Shown here: positions 42,113 through 50,575 of the stretch, one piece after another | Numbering within the stretch: position 1 is the first letter of the stretch | Layout of the letters: each line of letters opens with the position of its first letter | Assembly: GCA_963716685.1 (NCBI GenBank) | Contig: CAVQTR010000006.1 | Span: forward strand, 124,001-188,000 | Direction: 5' to 3' | DNA from: JALYXI01 sp963716685 | GTDB lineage: Bacteria; Acidobacteriota; Terriglobia; Bryobacterales; Bryobacteraceae | Length of the DNA stretch: 64,000 bases | Translations under genes and position numbers: made by a program | The notes under the pieces: generated by a model | Told to the model about the DNA's origin: nothing | What the model saw: only the letters and a program-made list of their open reading frames with translations | Databases searched by the model: none

Positions 42113-43324
42113 TTACTTCTTTTTCTTTACGACTTTCGACTTGGCCTTGGCTTTGGTGGCCGGCGCGGGACCGAGATCCGCGCCCGAGAAGTTTTCCTTC
42201 TCGACGTCGAAGGTCAGCATGTAAGGATCGGCTTTGAAGGCGGACGGAATGCCGGTGAACGTGACCTCGGTACCGGGCGCCACGGTGTCCTTCAGCGCCG
42301 CGTCGGTGAACTTCAGGGTAGCCTCGGCCTTTGCCGCTGTCTCAGGAGTGGCGTTATCCACGGAGACGGTGAGTTCCCGGGCGCTGGGTTGCGAAACTAC
42401 TTTAGCGGTGGTCTTCGGGAACTGGGCGCCTTTCATCTGGGTGGTGAAGTAGTTTTCTCCGCCAGGAGCCAGAAGCGTGGCCTTCACGTTGCGCCATTCC
42501 ACGATTTCGGGGTGACTCTTGTTGAACTCGGCATCGCGGGCGATATCTTCCTCGCTCAGCTGCGTAACGCTCTTAATCGCGAAGCCTTCAGGCGGGAAGG
42601 GAGATTTAGCGGCCATCGCCTTCAGATCGTCCAGACCTTTATCGTCGCCGTGATAGTTGACGTAGGTCTTCTTGAGGTACGCGTCAGTTTCCTTCTGACC
42701 CTGCGGCGTGAGCGCGCCAGGTCCTGTAATCACGTCGGCGCGGGCAAACTGGTACAGTGCCTCAGGCGTCCGCTGAATCTTGCGTTCGGAAGCAATGGCG
42801 GTTCCGAGCAGATAAGCCGTCGCGGCGTCATTAGGATTGGCCTCGAGCATCTTGTGATACTCCGCTTCGGCGGCCGGGTAATCCTTCTTCTGCATGTCGA
42901 TGGTGGCGAGACTGCGATGAGCCAGCGCAACAACATCGTTCTTCGCTTTACTCCAGGCGGCAGAATCCACGTTCGCCATTTTGATGTCAGGCGAAAACAG
43001 CGTATCGGCCTTATCGATCAGAGTGTGATCGGCTTTCTCCGCGCCTGCCAGCTGGTCCGGCGTCGAGTTCGGCTGCAGACCCTGGCTGGCCAGCGCGGAG
43101 TAGGTTTGGACATAGAAAAGATTGCGTTCCTGCTTGAAGGCGGTGTCCGGGTATTTCTCGGTCCACTGATCCAGCAGCCCGAGCTTTTTGTTCGGGTCCT
43201 TCTCATTCGCGATGCTGGTATAAAGATCAGACTCGGCCTGGTCCTTGGCCGTTTTCTGCTGCGCGACGGCGAGGGACAACACCATCACGACACCTGTAAC
43301 GATTCTAAAAATTCGCTGCAACAC
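42113..43324 (-). CDS. Secreted TPR-like protein, paralogue 2
   Basis: 403 residues with the same layout as its neighbour: signal peptide, TPR-like helices (LLDQWTEKYPDTAFKQERNL, ATIDMQKKDYPAAEAEYHKML), GYHG-type YVNYHGDDKGLDDLKAMAAKS, the SVDNATPETA strand motif and a Lys-rich tail. The two genes are 55 bases apart on the same strand and arose by tandem duplication. Divergence is moderate, so both are likely maintained. The upstream 168 bases (43325-43492) separate it from the divergent symporter and should hold the promoter. Confidence 0.82.
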   Translation of the reverse strand: MLQRIFRIVTGVVMVLSLAVAQQKTAKDQAESDLYTSIANEKDPNKKLGLLDQWTEKYPDTAFKQERNLFYVQTYSALASQGLQPNSTPDQLAGAEKADHTLIDKADTLFSPDIKMANVDSAAWSKAKNDVVALAHRSLATIDMQKKDYPAAEAEYHKMLEANPNDAATAYLLGTAIASERKIQRTPEALYQFARADVITGPGALTPQGQKETDAYLKKTYVNYHGDDKGLDDLKAMAAKSPFPPEGFAIKSVTQLSEEDIARDAEFNKSHPEIVEWRNVKATLLAPGGENYFTTQMKGAQFPKTTAKVVSQPSARELTVSVDNATPETAAKAEATLKFTDAALKDTVAPGTEVTFTGIPSAFKADPYMLTFDVEKENFSGADLGPAPATKAKAKSKVVKKKK

Positions 43325-43492
43325 TTGCCTCTCCCGATTTTTACCTTTGTTGTTTGGAAACTGCGGGTTTGCCGGAACCAGTCACTTGCGGAGTATAGCC
43401 GAACCACCTGGTGCCCGCAACCTAAGTGACGGCGCAGCCTTTCGTTAAGTTCCCGACGAACCTTCTGTTACACTTTAACCGCAAATCCCCAC

Positions 43493-44941
43493 ATGCATTT
43501 TCCGGACCTCGGTGTCATCCTTCTCTATTTGCTGGGCGTCACCTGGTTCGGCGCTCGCTTCCGGCGGGGACCGCAGACCCTGCAAGAACTATTTTCTGGG
43601 AGGACGCGAGGCGCCCTGGTGGGCGATTTCGCTTTCCATCGTTTCGGCGGAAACCAGCACCCTGACCATCGTGGGAACTCCGGCCATTGCGTTCGGCGGG
43701 AATTTCCAGTTTCTGCAACTGGTGATGGGCTATCTGCTGGCACGAGTTTTAATTTCGACAGTCCTGCTGCCGCAATATTTTCAGGGACAGCCTGTTCACG
43801 GCCTACGAGCTGATGCAGCGGCGCTTCGGTCCGCGCGTGCGCAAGGTGACGGCGACAACGTTTTTAATTACGCGGGCGCTGGCGGAGGGCGTCCGCGTTT
43901 TCGCGATTTCCATCGTCATTTCCATCATTCTGGGGACGGGCGAGCTGGCGTCGATTATTGTGATCGTCTGCCTGACGCTTGTTCTATACGTTTGAAGGCG
44001 GAATGACAGCGGTGATCTGGACGGATGTGATCCAGATGGGAATGTACGTGGCCGGAGCGCTGCTCAGTTTCGCGATTATTCTAAGCAGAATTCACGGCGG
44101 CTGGGCGCATGTGATGGACGTTGCGGGACCGGCACATAAGTTTCAGATCTTCGATTTCGCTTTTTCTCCCACCGCCGCGTTTTTCGCGAAGCCCTATTCC
44201 TTCTGGGCAGGCATTCTGGGCGGCTGTTTTCTGACCAGCGCGAGTCACGGTACGGATCAATTGATTGTGCAGCGGCTGCTGAGCGCGCGGACGCTGCGGG
44301 AAAGCCGGCTGGCTTTGTTTTCCAGCTGGGTGGTGGTCTTTCTGCAGTTCACGCTCTTTCTGGTAATCGGCGTTCTGCTGTGGGTGCACTTCCAGGATAT
44401 TCATATGGCGGCGCCGAAGCCGCTCGACCGGCTGTATCCGCGGTTCGTCTGGGACAATCTGCCGGCGGGTCTGGCGGGCCTGATCATGGCGGCGATTTTG
44501 GCAGCGGCGATGGCCAACCTGAGCGCCGCGCTGAATTCGCTGGCGTCCACGACCGTGGTGGACTTTCTGCGGCCGTGGTTCCCGGCGCAGACGGATGCGC
44601 GGTCTCTGATGCAGGCGCGCGTGGCGACTGTGGGGTGGGCGGTGGTGCTCGTGGCCATCGGCCTGGTGGCGAGTCACTGGGGCTCCGTTTTGGAATCGGG
44701 GCTCTCAATAGCTTCGGTGACGCTGGGGCTGCTGCTGGGAGTGTTTCTGCTGGGCTGTCTGACTTCGCGTGTGGGAGAACGGGCGGCGATTGCGGGTCTG
44801 ATCGCCGGGCTGGCCGTGATCCTTTATGTAAAGGCCGCGACGGGCATTGCGTTTACGTGGTGGGTGCTGATCGGGGCGGGCACGACGTTTATCGCCGGTT
44901 ATCTGGCGTCATTTGTGGTCCGGGAGAACACGCATGGCTGA
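43493..44941 (+). pseudogene. Sodium/solute symporter family protein, broken by three single-base insertions
   Basis: Read from ATG 43493, the frame shifts three times, each time by one extra base. The first is near 43588, where GAAC-TATTTTCTG should give YFLGGREAPWWAISLSIVSAE. The second is near 43794, where CAGC-CTGTTC should give QLFTAYELMQRRFGPRV. The third is near 43981, where ACGCTT-GTTC should give LFYTFEGGMTAVIWTDVIQ. The net shift is zero, and 44000-44941 is an intact 12-13 helix symporter remainder. Corrected length is about 481 residues, normal for SSS transporters. Either three read errors or a young pseudogene. The stop overlaps the next gene by 8 bases. Confidence 0.8.
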
Positions 44942-46286
44942 ACTGAAACGGGAACTGGGAATCTGGAGCGCGGTTGCGATTGTGGTCGGCACCGTCATCG
45001 GCAGCGGGATCTTCCTTGTCCCGAAGACGATGGTGCAGAACGTGGGCACCGTGCCGTGGGTGTTCGCCGTTTGGGTGACGGGCGGTCTCCTCTCGCTCGC
45101 GGGCGCGCTGACCTATGCGGAGCTGGCGGCCATGCTGCCGGAGGCGGGGGGCGAATATGTCTACCTGAACGAAGCCTACGGGCCGGTCTGGGGCTATCTC
45201 TATGGGTGGACGCAAATGTGGGTTGCGAAAAGCGGTTCCATCGCGACGCTGGCAACGGGATTTTTCTATTACCTCGCGAATTTCTGGCCGGGGCTGGAAG
45301 GCGTGGTGTTCCGGGTGCCGATGCTGGGCGAAGGCGGCGCGCCGCTCGAGATCCGGCAAGGGCAGTTCTTCGCCATGGCCTTGATCATGGCGCTCGCCGT
45401 GTTGAATTACTTTGGCGTCAAAGCAGGCGGCAACGTTCAGGTGGTTGTGACGGTGGCCAAAGTGTCGCTGATCGCGTTCGTGATCGCGGCGGGATTATTT
45501 TTCGCGCCCGGAGCGGCTCCGCAGGCCCCCAGCGCGCCGGTGACGGGGCTGACGCTCGCGGGATTTGTGGCGGCACTGGTAGCGGCGCTGTGGGCCTATG
45601 ACGGCTGGAACAACGTGGGCATGGTGGCTTCCGAAGTGAAAGACCCAAGGCGCAACCTGCCGCTCTCGCTGATCTGGGGAACGGCCGCTGTAATTGGAAT
45701 CTATTTGCTGGCGAATTTCGCCTATTTCCACGTGTTGAGCGCGGCGGAGGTGGCGGGCAGCAATCGCGTGGCGGCGGAGATGATGCGCCGCGTTCTGGGC
45801 TCGCCCGGAGCCAACGCCGTTTCGGTGGCAGCGATGATTTCCATTTTCGCGGCGCTGAACGGTTCGATTCTGACAGGCTCGCGCGTGCCCTATGCCATGG
45901 CGCGGGACGGGTTGTTTTTCCGCGCTGTGGCGAACGTGAACACCGCGCATCATACGCCTGGAGCGGCGATCCTGGGGCTGAGCGGGTGGGCTGCGATCGT
46001 GGTGCTTTCGGGGCGCTACGACCAGCTTCTGACATTTGTAATCTTCGCCAGCTGGCTGCTGTATGGAATGACAACGGCGGCGGTATTTGTTTTGAGAAAG
46101 AAACGTCCCGATCTGAACCGGCCTTACCGGACGCTGGGGTATCCAGTGGTTCCGGCGCTGTTTGTGATTGCCGCTTTACTCATCGAAACGGTGACGCTGA
46201 TTCATTCGCCGCGCGAGAGTTTCATGGGAATCGCGTTGATTCTGATTGGTTTGCCGTTCTATTTCTTGTGGAAAAAGCGCGCCTGA
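44934..46286 (+). CDS. APC-family amino acid permease (LAT-like)
   Basis: 450 residues from ATG 44934, overlapping the symporter stop by 8 bases. About 12 membrane helices. The first contains VVGTVIGSGIFLVPKTM, the substrate-binding GxGI-like motif of APC transporters; LWAYDGWNNVGMVASEVKDPRRNLP is the helix 6-7 signature. KKRPDLNRPYRTLGYPVVPALF near the C-terminus is typical of LAT-like members. Probably takes up or exchanges amino acids. Co-transcribed with the symporter. Confidence 0.92.
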   Translation: MAELKRELGIWSAVAIVVGTVIGSGIFLVPKTMVQNVGTVPWVFAVWVTGGLLSLAGALTYAELAAMLPEAGGEYVYLNEAYGPVWGYLYGWTQMWVAKSGSIATLATGFFYYLANFWPGLEGVVFRVPMLGEGGAPLEIRQGQFFAMALIMALAVLNYFGVKAGGNVQVVVTVAKVSLIAFVIAAGLFFAPGAAPQAPSAPVTGLTLAGFVAALVAALWAYDGWNNVGMVASEVKDPRRNLPLSLIWGTAAVIGIYLLANFAYFHVLSAAEVAGSNRVAAEMMRRVLGSPGANAVSVAAMISIFAALNGSILTGSRVPYAMARDGLFFRAVANVNTAHHTPGAAILGLSGWAAIVVLSGRYDQLLTFVIFASWLLYGMTTAAVFVLRKKRPDLNRPYRTLGYPVVPALFVIAALLIETVTLIHSPRESFMGIALILIGLPFYFLWKKRA

Positions 46287-46319
46287 GGGGCACAGGTACA
46301 GTACTTTTCACGACCGTCT

Positions 46320-46335
46320 GTTCCAATTTTGGAAC
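46320..46335. promoter_or_regulatory. Palindrome upstream of the AT-hook gene
   Basis: GTTCCAA and TTGGAAC flank two bases, making a 16-base dyad 123 bases before the GTG start. It is too tight for a stable hairpin and could be an operator; no regulator is identifiable. Confidence 0.3.
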
Positions 46336-46457
46336 CATTTGGTTGCATTTCCCGCCAATACGGTGTAAATATTCAATGTGAGCGGGAATTGAAAGTGTCC
46401 GTTCTGATTCCGGAACGCCTTCAAACTGCGCACAGAACACGAAGGAGGACGAACAGA

Positions 46458-46685
46458 GTGGATATCAGTAAGATTTTGGTGGATCTTCGGCAGGAGCGGG
46501 AACAGCTGGAAGAGGCAATCCTAAGCTTGGAAAGACTCGCAATGGGTCGCGGACGCCGGCGGGGTCGTCCTCCGGCATGGATGAATGCCTTTACGCAACC
46601 AAAAAAGCGCGGCCGCCCGCTGGGTTCCAAGAACAAGAACAGCAATGGGGCCCAGCCAAGCAAAACCGCCGCGGCCACAATGTAA
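46458..46685 (+). CDS. Small AT-hook-like DNA-binding protein
   Basis: 75 residues from GTG 46458, chosen because AAGGAGG lies about 10 bases upstream. The N-terminal half is a charged amphipathic helix (ISKILVDLRQEREQLEEAILSLERLAMG), likely a coiled coil. Two AT-hook-like cores follow: RGRRRGRPPAW and KKRGRPLGSKN. AT-hooks bind the minor groove of AT-rich DNA, so this may be a dimeric nucleoid or regulatory protein in a GC-rich genome. Convergent with the muropeptide hydrolase gene, 14 bases apart. Confidence 0.72.
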   Translation: MDISKILVDLRQEREQLEEAILSLERLAMGRGRRRGRPPAWMNAFTQPKKRGRPLGSKNKNSNGAQPSKTAAATM

Positions 46686-46699
46686 TTGTGCGTGGAAGA

Positions 46700-48958
46700 T
46701 TAGTAGAGCAGATACTTCTGTCTTAATATCTTGAACCGGTCCAGTGCGGCGGCGTCAGCCCGCAGAGCCAGGGCCGGTTCGTCACCGTGAGCGATGGAGC
46801 GGATGAAAGCTTCGCTGCCGATTAGCTTGCGGTTTACCCCAAAATCTATCTTCCCCGGATAGAGTTTCTGTAAAGCCCCCATCACTTCCGCTCCCAGACG
46901 ACCGGCGTCCAACAGATCGCGGTTGGTCACAACGAAGCGCACCCCCTGAATCTTTTTTCCGGCGTAGTGCGAGGCAGTTGGCTGGAATCGAATGGGATAA
47001 GCGCGCACTCCCGGAATCGTGCGGTCATTCAGATAGCGGGCAAGATCGCGCGCGTTGATGAAATCCGCGCCAATTACCTGGAACGGCGAGTCGGTACCGC
47101 GGCCCACCGAGTAATTCAGCGAATATTCCAGCATGGCGAGAGCAGGATAGAGGAGAACTCCGTCCAGGCTGCGGATATTGGGAGAAGGATCGACCCACGG
47201 TAACGCGGTGGCGTCGAACCATTCGGCTCGCTGCCAGCCCTGCATCGGGACAACAGTGAGCGCCGCGCCAATTTTGTTTTCGGCATTGTAAAGGCGCGCC
47301 AGCTCGCCGACTGTCATTCCGTGCCGCAGCGGTATGGGGAAATAGCCGGTAAACGAAAGCTGCGCGGTGTCCAGCATGGGGCCTTCCACGTGGTAGCCGG
47401 TGATGGGATTAGGCCGGTCCAGAACGTAGAACGGAATGTGCGCGCGGGCGGCTTCCTCCATGGCATACGCCATGGTGGACATATAGGTATAGAAGCGGGC
47501 GCCAACATCGGCGATGTCAAACACCAACACATCGATGCCGCGCAGGCTTTCGGCGGAGGGACGCCGATTTTTCCCTTCGTAGAGGCTCCACACCTTGATG
47601 CCGGTGGCGGGGTCGCGCGTTCCGGCGATATCTTCTTTATCTTCGGTACCGTTGATCCCGTGCTCGGGCGAGAACAGAGCCGTGACCTTCACCCCGGAAG
47701 CAATGATTCGATCAATGTTCCGGCGCCACTGACGGTCTATTCCCGTGGGATTCGTAATCAACCCAACCCGTTTACCCTGAAACGGTGCGAAATTGGTGTT
47801 CTCTAACACGTCCAGCCCGGTTAAGGTTGGTTGGGATGGTGTAGCGGAGGTCATCACGGCGGCCGCGACAATGGTCGCGACCTTGCCCCGTAGCGAAGTA
47901 ATGGCGGCCCGGCGCGTGGGGTGGACCGAGTTCGCCAGCAGCACGACGTACGTTTGCGACACCGGATCCATCCAGAGCGACGTTCCGGTGAAACCGGTAT
48001 GGCCGTAAGAGCCGATCGGAAATAGTTCGCCGCGGTTGCCGGAAAGCGGAGAATCGATATCCCAGCCCAGACCGCGCACGGCCGTTTTGCCCGGAGGACT
48101 GTTCGGCGAAGTGAATTTCGCAATCGTGGCGGCGTCGAAGATCCGGACGTCGTTGCCTTCGCCCTGGTTCAGCATCATTTGGCAGAAGCGGGCAAGATCG
48201 TCGGCGGTGGAGAAAAGTCCGGCGTGTCCGGCAACTCCGCCCATGTAGCGGGAGGTGGGGTCGTGAACCACGCCGCGCAACACCTCGCCTGAGGGTAGCT
48301 TTTCCGTCGGGGCGATTCTCGAGCGAAGCGCCGCGGGCGGCTGGAACATGGTCTCGGTCATGCCGAGCGGCCCGAAAACAATTTCGTGAGTGAATGCGGG
48401 CAGGGCTTCGCCGCTTAGGCGGTGGACGATTTCGCCGAGCAGGATGAAATTGATATCGCTGTAGACGAATTTGACGCCGGGAGGACCGGCGGGCGGATCG
48501 TGCAGCGCTTTTTGTATGCCCGTTTCATAGCCGGTCCATGGCGGTTCGAGGTCGAGATCCGGCCGCAGCCCGGAATAGTGCGTCATCAAATCACGAATCG
48601 TGATGTCGGAATTGCCGTTCTGGAATTCGGGCAGGTACTCCGTCACCTTGTCGGCGATTCTGACCTTGCCGCGTTCGAACAGCTTCATCATGCCGGAGGT
48701 GGTGGCGACGACCTTGGTGAGTGAGGCGCAATCGAAGATGGTGTCGACGGTCATTTTCTCGACGGCGGGAACCAGCGCGCGATCGCCGTAGGCTTTGCGA
48801 TGGAGGATTCTGCCCTGATGGCCGACAATCAGCACCGCGCCGGGAAGCTTCTTCTGCGCGATGGCCAGGTTGATGGCGGCATCGAGGTCGGGCGAGGCGG
48901 AGAAGGTCTGACCGAAAGCCGCGCTGACGGCGAGGATGCCGGTAAGGACGAATCTCAT
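46700..48958 (-). CDS. Fusion of AmiE-like serine hydrolase and NamZ-like (DUF1343/GH171) muramidase
   Basis: 752 residues with a signal peptide. Residues 20-370 form a beta-lactamase-family domain with S79-L-T-K82, Y166-S-D168 and H320-T-G. Residues about 380-752 match DUF1343: LDVLENTNFAPFQGKRVGLITNPTGID, ALFSPEHGINGTEDKED, VWSLYEGKNRRPSAESLRGIDVLVFDIADVGARFYTYMSTM. In Bacillus subtilis the separate proteins AmiE and NamZ act one after the other on peptidoglycan fragments, AmiE removing the peptide from MurNAc and NamZ releasing terminal MurNAc. The fusion suggests both steps occur in one exported enzyme. It overlaps the thioredoxin gene by 4 bases. Confidence 0.88.
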   Translation of the reverse strand: MRFVLTGILAVSAAFGQTFSASPDLDAAINLAIAQKKLPGAVLIVGHQGRILHRKAYGDRALVPAVEKMTVDTIFDCASLTKVVATTSGMMKLFERGKVRIADKVTEYLPEFQNGNSDITIRDLMTHYSGLRPDLDLEPPWTGYETGIQKALHDPPAGPPGVKFVYSDINFILLGEIVHRLSGEALPAFTHEIVFGPLGMTETMFQPPAALRSRIAPTEKLPSGEVLRGVVHDPTSRYMGGVAGHAGLFSTADDLARFCQMMLNQGEGNDVRIFDAATIAKFTSPNSPPGKTAVRGLGWDIDSPLSGNRGELFPIGSYGHTGFTGTSLWMDPVSQTYVVLLANSVHPTRRAAITSLRGKVATIVAAAVMTSATPSQPTLTGLDVLENTNFAPFQGKRVGLITNPTGIDRQWRRNIDRIIASGVKVTALFSPEHGINGTEDKEDIAGTRDPATGIKVWSLYEGKNRRPSAESLRGIDVLVFDIADVGARFYTYMSTMAYAMEEAARAHIPFYVLDRPNPITGYHVEGPMLDTAQLSFTGYFPIPLRHGMTVGELARLYNAENKIGAALTVVPMQGWQRAEWFDATALPWVDPSPNIRSLDGVLLYPALAMLEYSLNYSVGRGTDSPFQVIGADFINARDLARYLNDRTIPGVRAYPIRFQPTASHYAGKKIQGVRFVVTNRDLLDAGRLGAEVMGALQKLYPGKIDFGVNRKLIGSEAFIRSIAHGDEPALALRADAAALDRFKILRQKYLLY

Positions 48959-49386
48959 GCTTCCAGCCAGCGGCGCATTTCAGAGCGCGGCGCCAGCCCG
49001 GGTCGCTGCATCACCACCTTGCCGTTGCGCAGGACAACGAAATTGGGGATGGATTGCACGCCGAAGCGCGCGGAAAGCTCCGGCTGTTCTTCGGTGTTGA
49101 CCTTTAAGACGAGAGCGCGGCCCGCAGTTTCGCCCGCGAGCGCATGAACCTCCGGAGCCGCCGCACGGCACGGTCCGCACCACGATGCCCAGAAGTCCGC
49201 CAGCACCGGGACTTTGGACTCGCGCGTGATTTCAGTGAAGGCTTCGCTATCCACTTCAATGGGTTCGTTTTGCGGCGGCAGAGCCGATTTGCACTTGCCG
49301 CAGCGCCCGGAATCGGCCAAATGGCGTGCGGGGATGCGATTCGTCGAGCCGCACGCGGGACAGGGGCGGAGAACAGAGAACGGCAT
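48955..49386 (-). CDS. trxC: Thioredoxin with N-terminal zinc finger (Trx2/TrxC type)
   Basis: 143 residues. The N-terminal C9-P-A-C12 and C29-G-K-C32 pairs bind zinc as in Trx2. The thioredoxin domain has the redox site WC70-G-P-C73 and the cis-Pro region SIPNFVVLRNG. No signal peptide, so cytoplasmic disulfide reduction. It overlaps the downstream hydrolase fusion by 4 bases and follows the alginate-lyase-like gene by 4 bases, in one operon. Confidence 0.95.
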   Translation of the reverse strand: MPFSVLRPCPACGSTNRIPARHLADSGRCGKCKSALPPQNEPIEVDSEAFTEITRESKVPVLADFWASWCGPCRAAAPEVHALAGETAGRALVLKVNTEEQPELSARFGVQSIPNFVVLRNGKVVMQRPGLAPRSEMRRWLEA

Positions 49387-49390
49387 AACT

Positions 49391-50542
49391 TCAGGATAGC
49401 CACAGCACAGGTTGACGCACAGGATAGTTGCGGATGGTTTCTTCGACGGTAGGATCGGGCTTCAGCTTCTTCCAGAGAGCCAGGTAGTCCGGCTTGTTGT
49501 AAGCCAGGCCGCCGAACAGCAGGCTCTGCTGACGGACAGGCCACTGATCGAAGTACATAACGTCCGGCGCCAGCGGCCATTTCGATTTGTCGGCCAGATA
49601 AGGATAAAGATAAGCGAGGGCGCGCGCCATGCCGCGTCCGTCAGGAAGGTTGAAGCTCCACATCCCGAGGATCTGGCAGGCGGCGGCCATCACCTCCAGA
49701 TTGAAAATCGAATAGCCATAGGGTTTAGTGCGGCGCAGTTCCTGAGGGAAGCTGCCATCGGGCGCCATCTGCGGAATCAATTTGGTTCGGAAGCGCTCGT
49801 GGCAGAGCGTGGTGACGCCCGGGTTTTCGGCGTAGCGCGCGAACTCGGCGGCCTGCATCACCCAGCAGGTACCGTGGTTATTGGTGGCATCGCGCTCGGC
49901 AATTCCGTTGGCGCTGGTTGCCATCCAGTTCATGTAGCCGCCGAACCATTGCCGGAGGCCCGCAATTTCGGTGGGGGATAGTGCTCCGGACTGCTCGATG
50001 ACGCTCGCACCCCGCACCACTTCTACCAGGTGGATGGTATCGATGATGCCCGTACCGCGTCCGGTGAAGCGGCCATGGATAGCCTGGGCGTACTGCAGGT
50101 CCGCATTCATGCGGGTGCCCGGATCGAGGAACCAGGCACGGAGATGCGCGGCGGCATGGTCCGCATACTTCCGCTGTTTGGTGATGACCCAGGCGGCGCA
50201 GAGAGCGGGGGCCTGCACGCTCAGCCGGAGCAGCGCTTTACGGTGATCGTCGAAGTTATCCGGGTTCGACATGCCATCCCTTTGGACGTAAGGGCCATCC
50301 GGAGTTTTGGGATCGGGCCACCAGTAATCGCCTTCGGAGAAGTAATCGTGGAGGCCGCCGGCGGAGCGGGGACTGTGGGAGGCAGTGACCGTGACAGGAG
50401 GCTGGTTGAGGAATAAATCCGCGGCCCGCAGAACACGTGGGCGTTCGATCGCATCGATGTCGAACTGCGGCGTCGGCGCTGCGGACAGCTTCCGAAGGGC
50501 AGCGGCGGCGACGGGCAGGACCAGGAGTTCACGGCGGTTCAC
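49391..50542 (-). CDS. Alginate lyase-like (alpha/alpha toroid) exported protein
   Basis: 383 residues from GTG 50542 (MNRRELLVLPVAAAALRKLSAAP, a Tat-like leader). A longer in-frame extension to 50995 is antisense to the LhgO gene and is discarded. The toroid-type motifs DYFSEGDYWWPDPKTPDGPYVQRDG, AQAIHGRFTGRGTGIIDTIHLVE and NNHGTCWVMQAAEFARY match the alginate_lyase family, with NNH as the usual catalytic region. It probably cleaves uronate polymers in the periplasm or outside. The KDPG aldolase at 58.2 kb would fit further breakdown of such sugars. Confidence 0.87.
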   Translation of the reverse strand: MNRRELLVLPVAAAALRKLSAAPTPQFDIDAIERPRVLRAADLFLNQPPVTVTASHSPRSAGGLHDYFSEGDYWWPDPKTPDGPYVQRDGMSNPDNFDDHRKALLRLSVQAPALCAAWVITKQRKYADHAAAHLRAWFLDPGTRMNADLQYAQAIHGRFTGRGTGIIDTIHLVEVVRGASVIEQSGALSPTEIAGLRQWFGGYMNWMATSANGIAERDATNNHGTCWVMQAAEFARYAENPGVTTLCHERFRTKLIPQMAPDGSFPQELRRTKPYGYSIFNLEVMAAACQILGMWSFNLPDGRGMARALAYLYPYLADKSKWPLAPDVMYFDQWPVRQQSLLFGGLAYNKPDYLALWKKLKPDPTVEETIRNYPVRQPVLWLS

Positions 50543-50575
50543 GCTTCGAGTGTACGCTGAAGAAACAGCGGGCAG

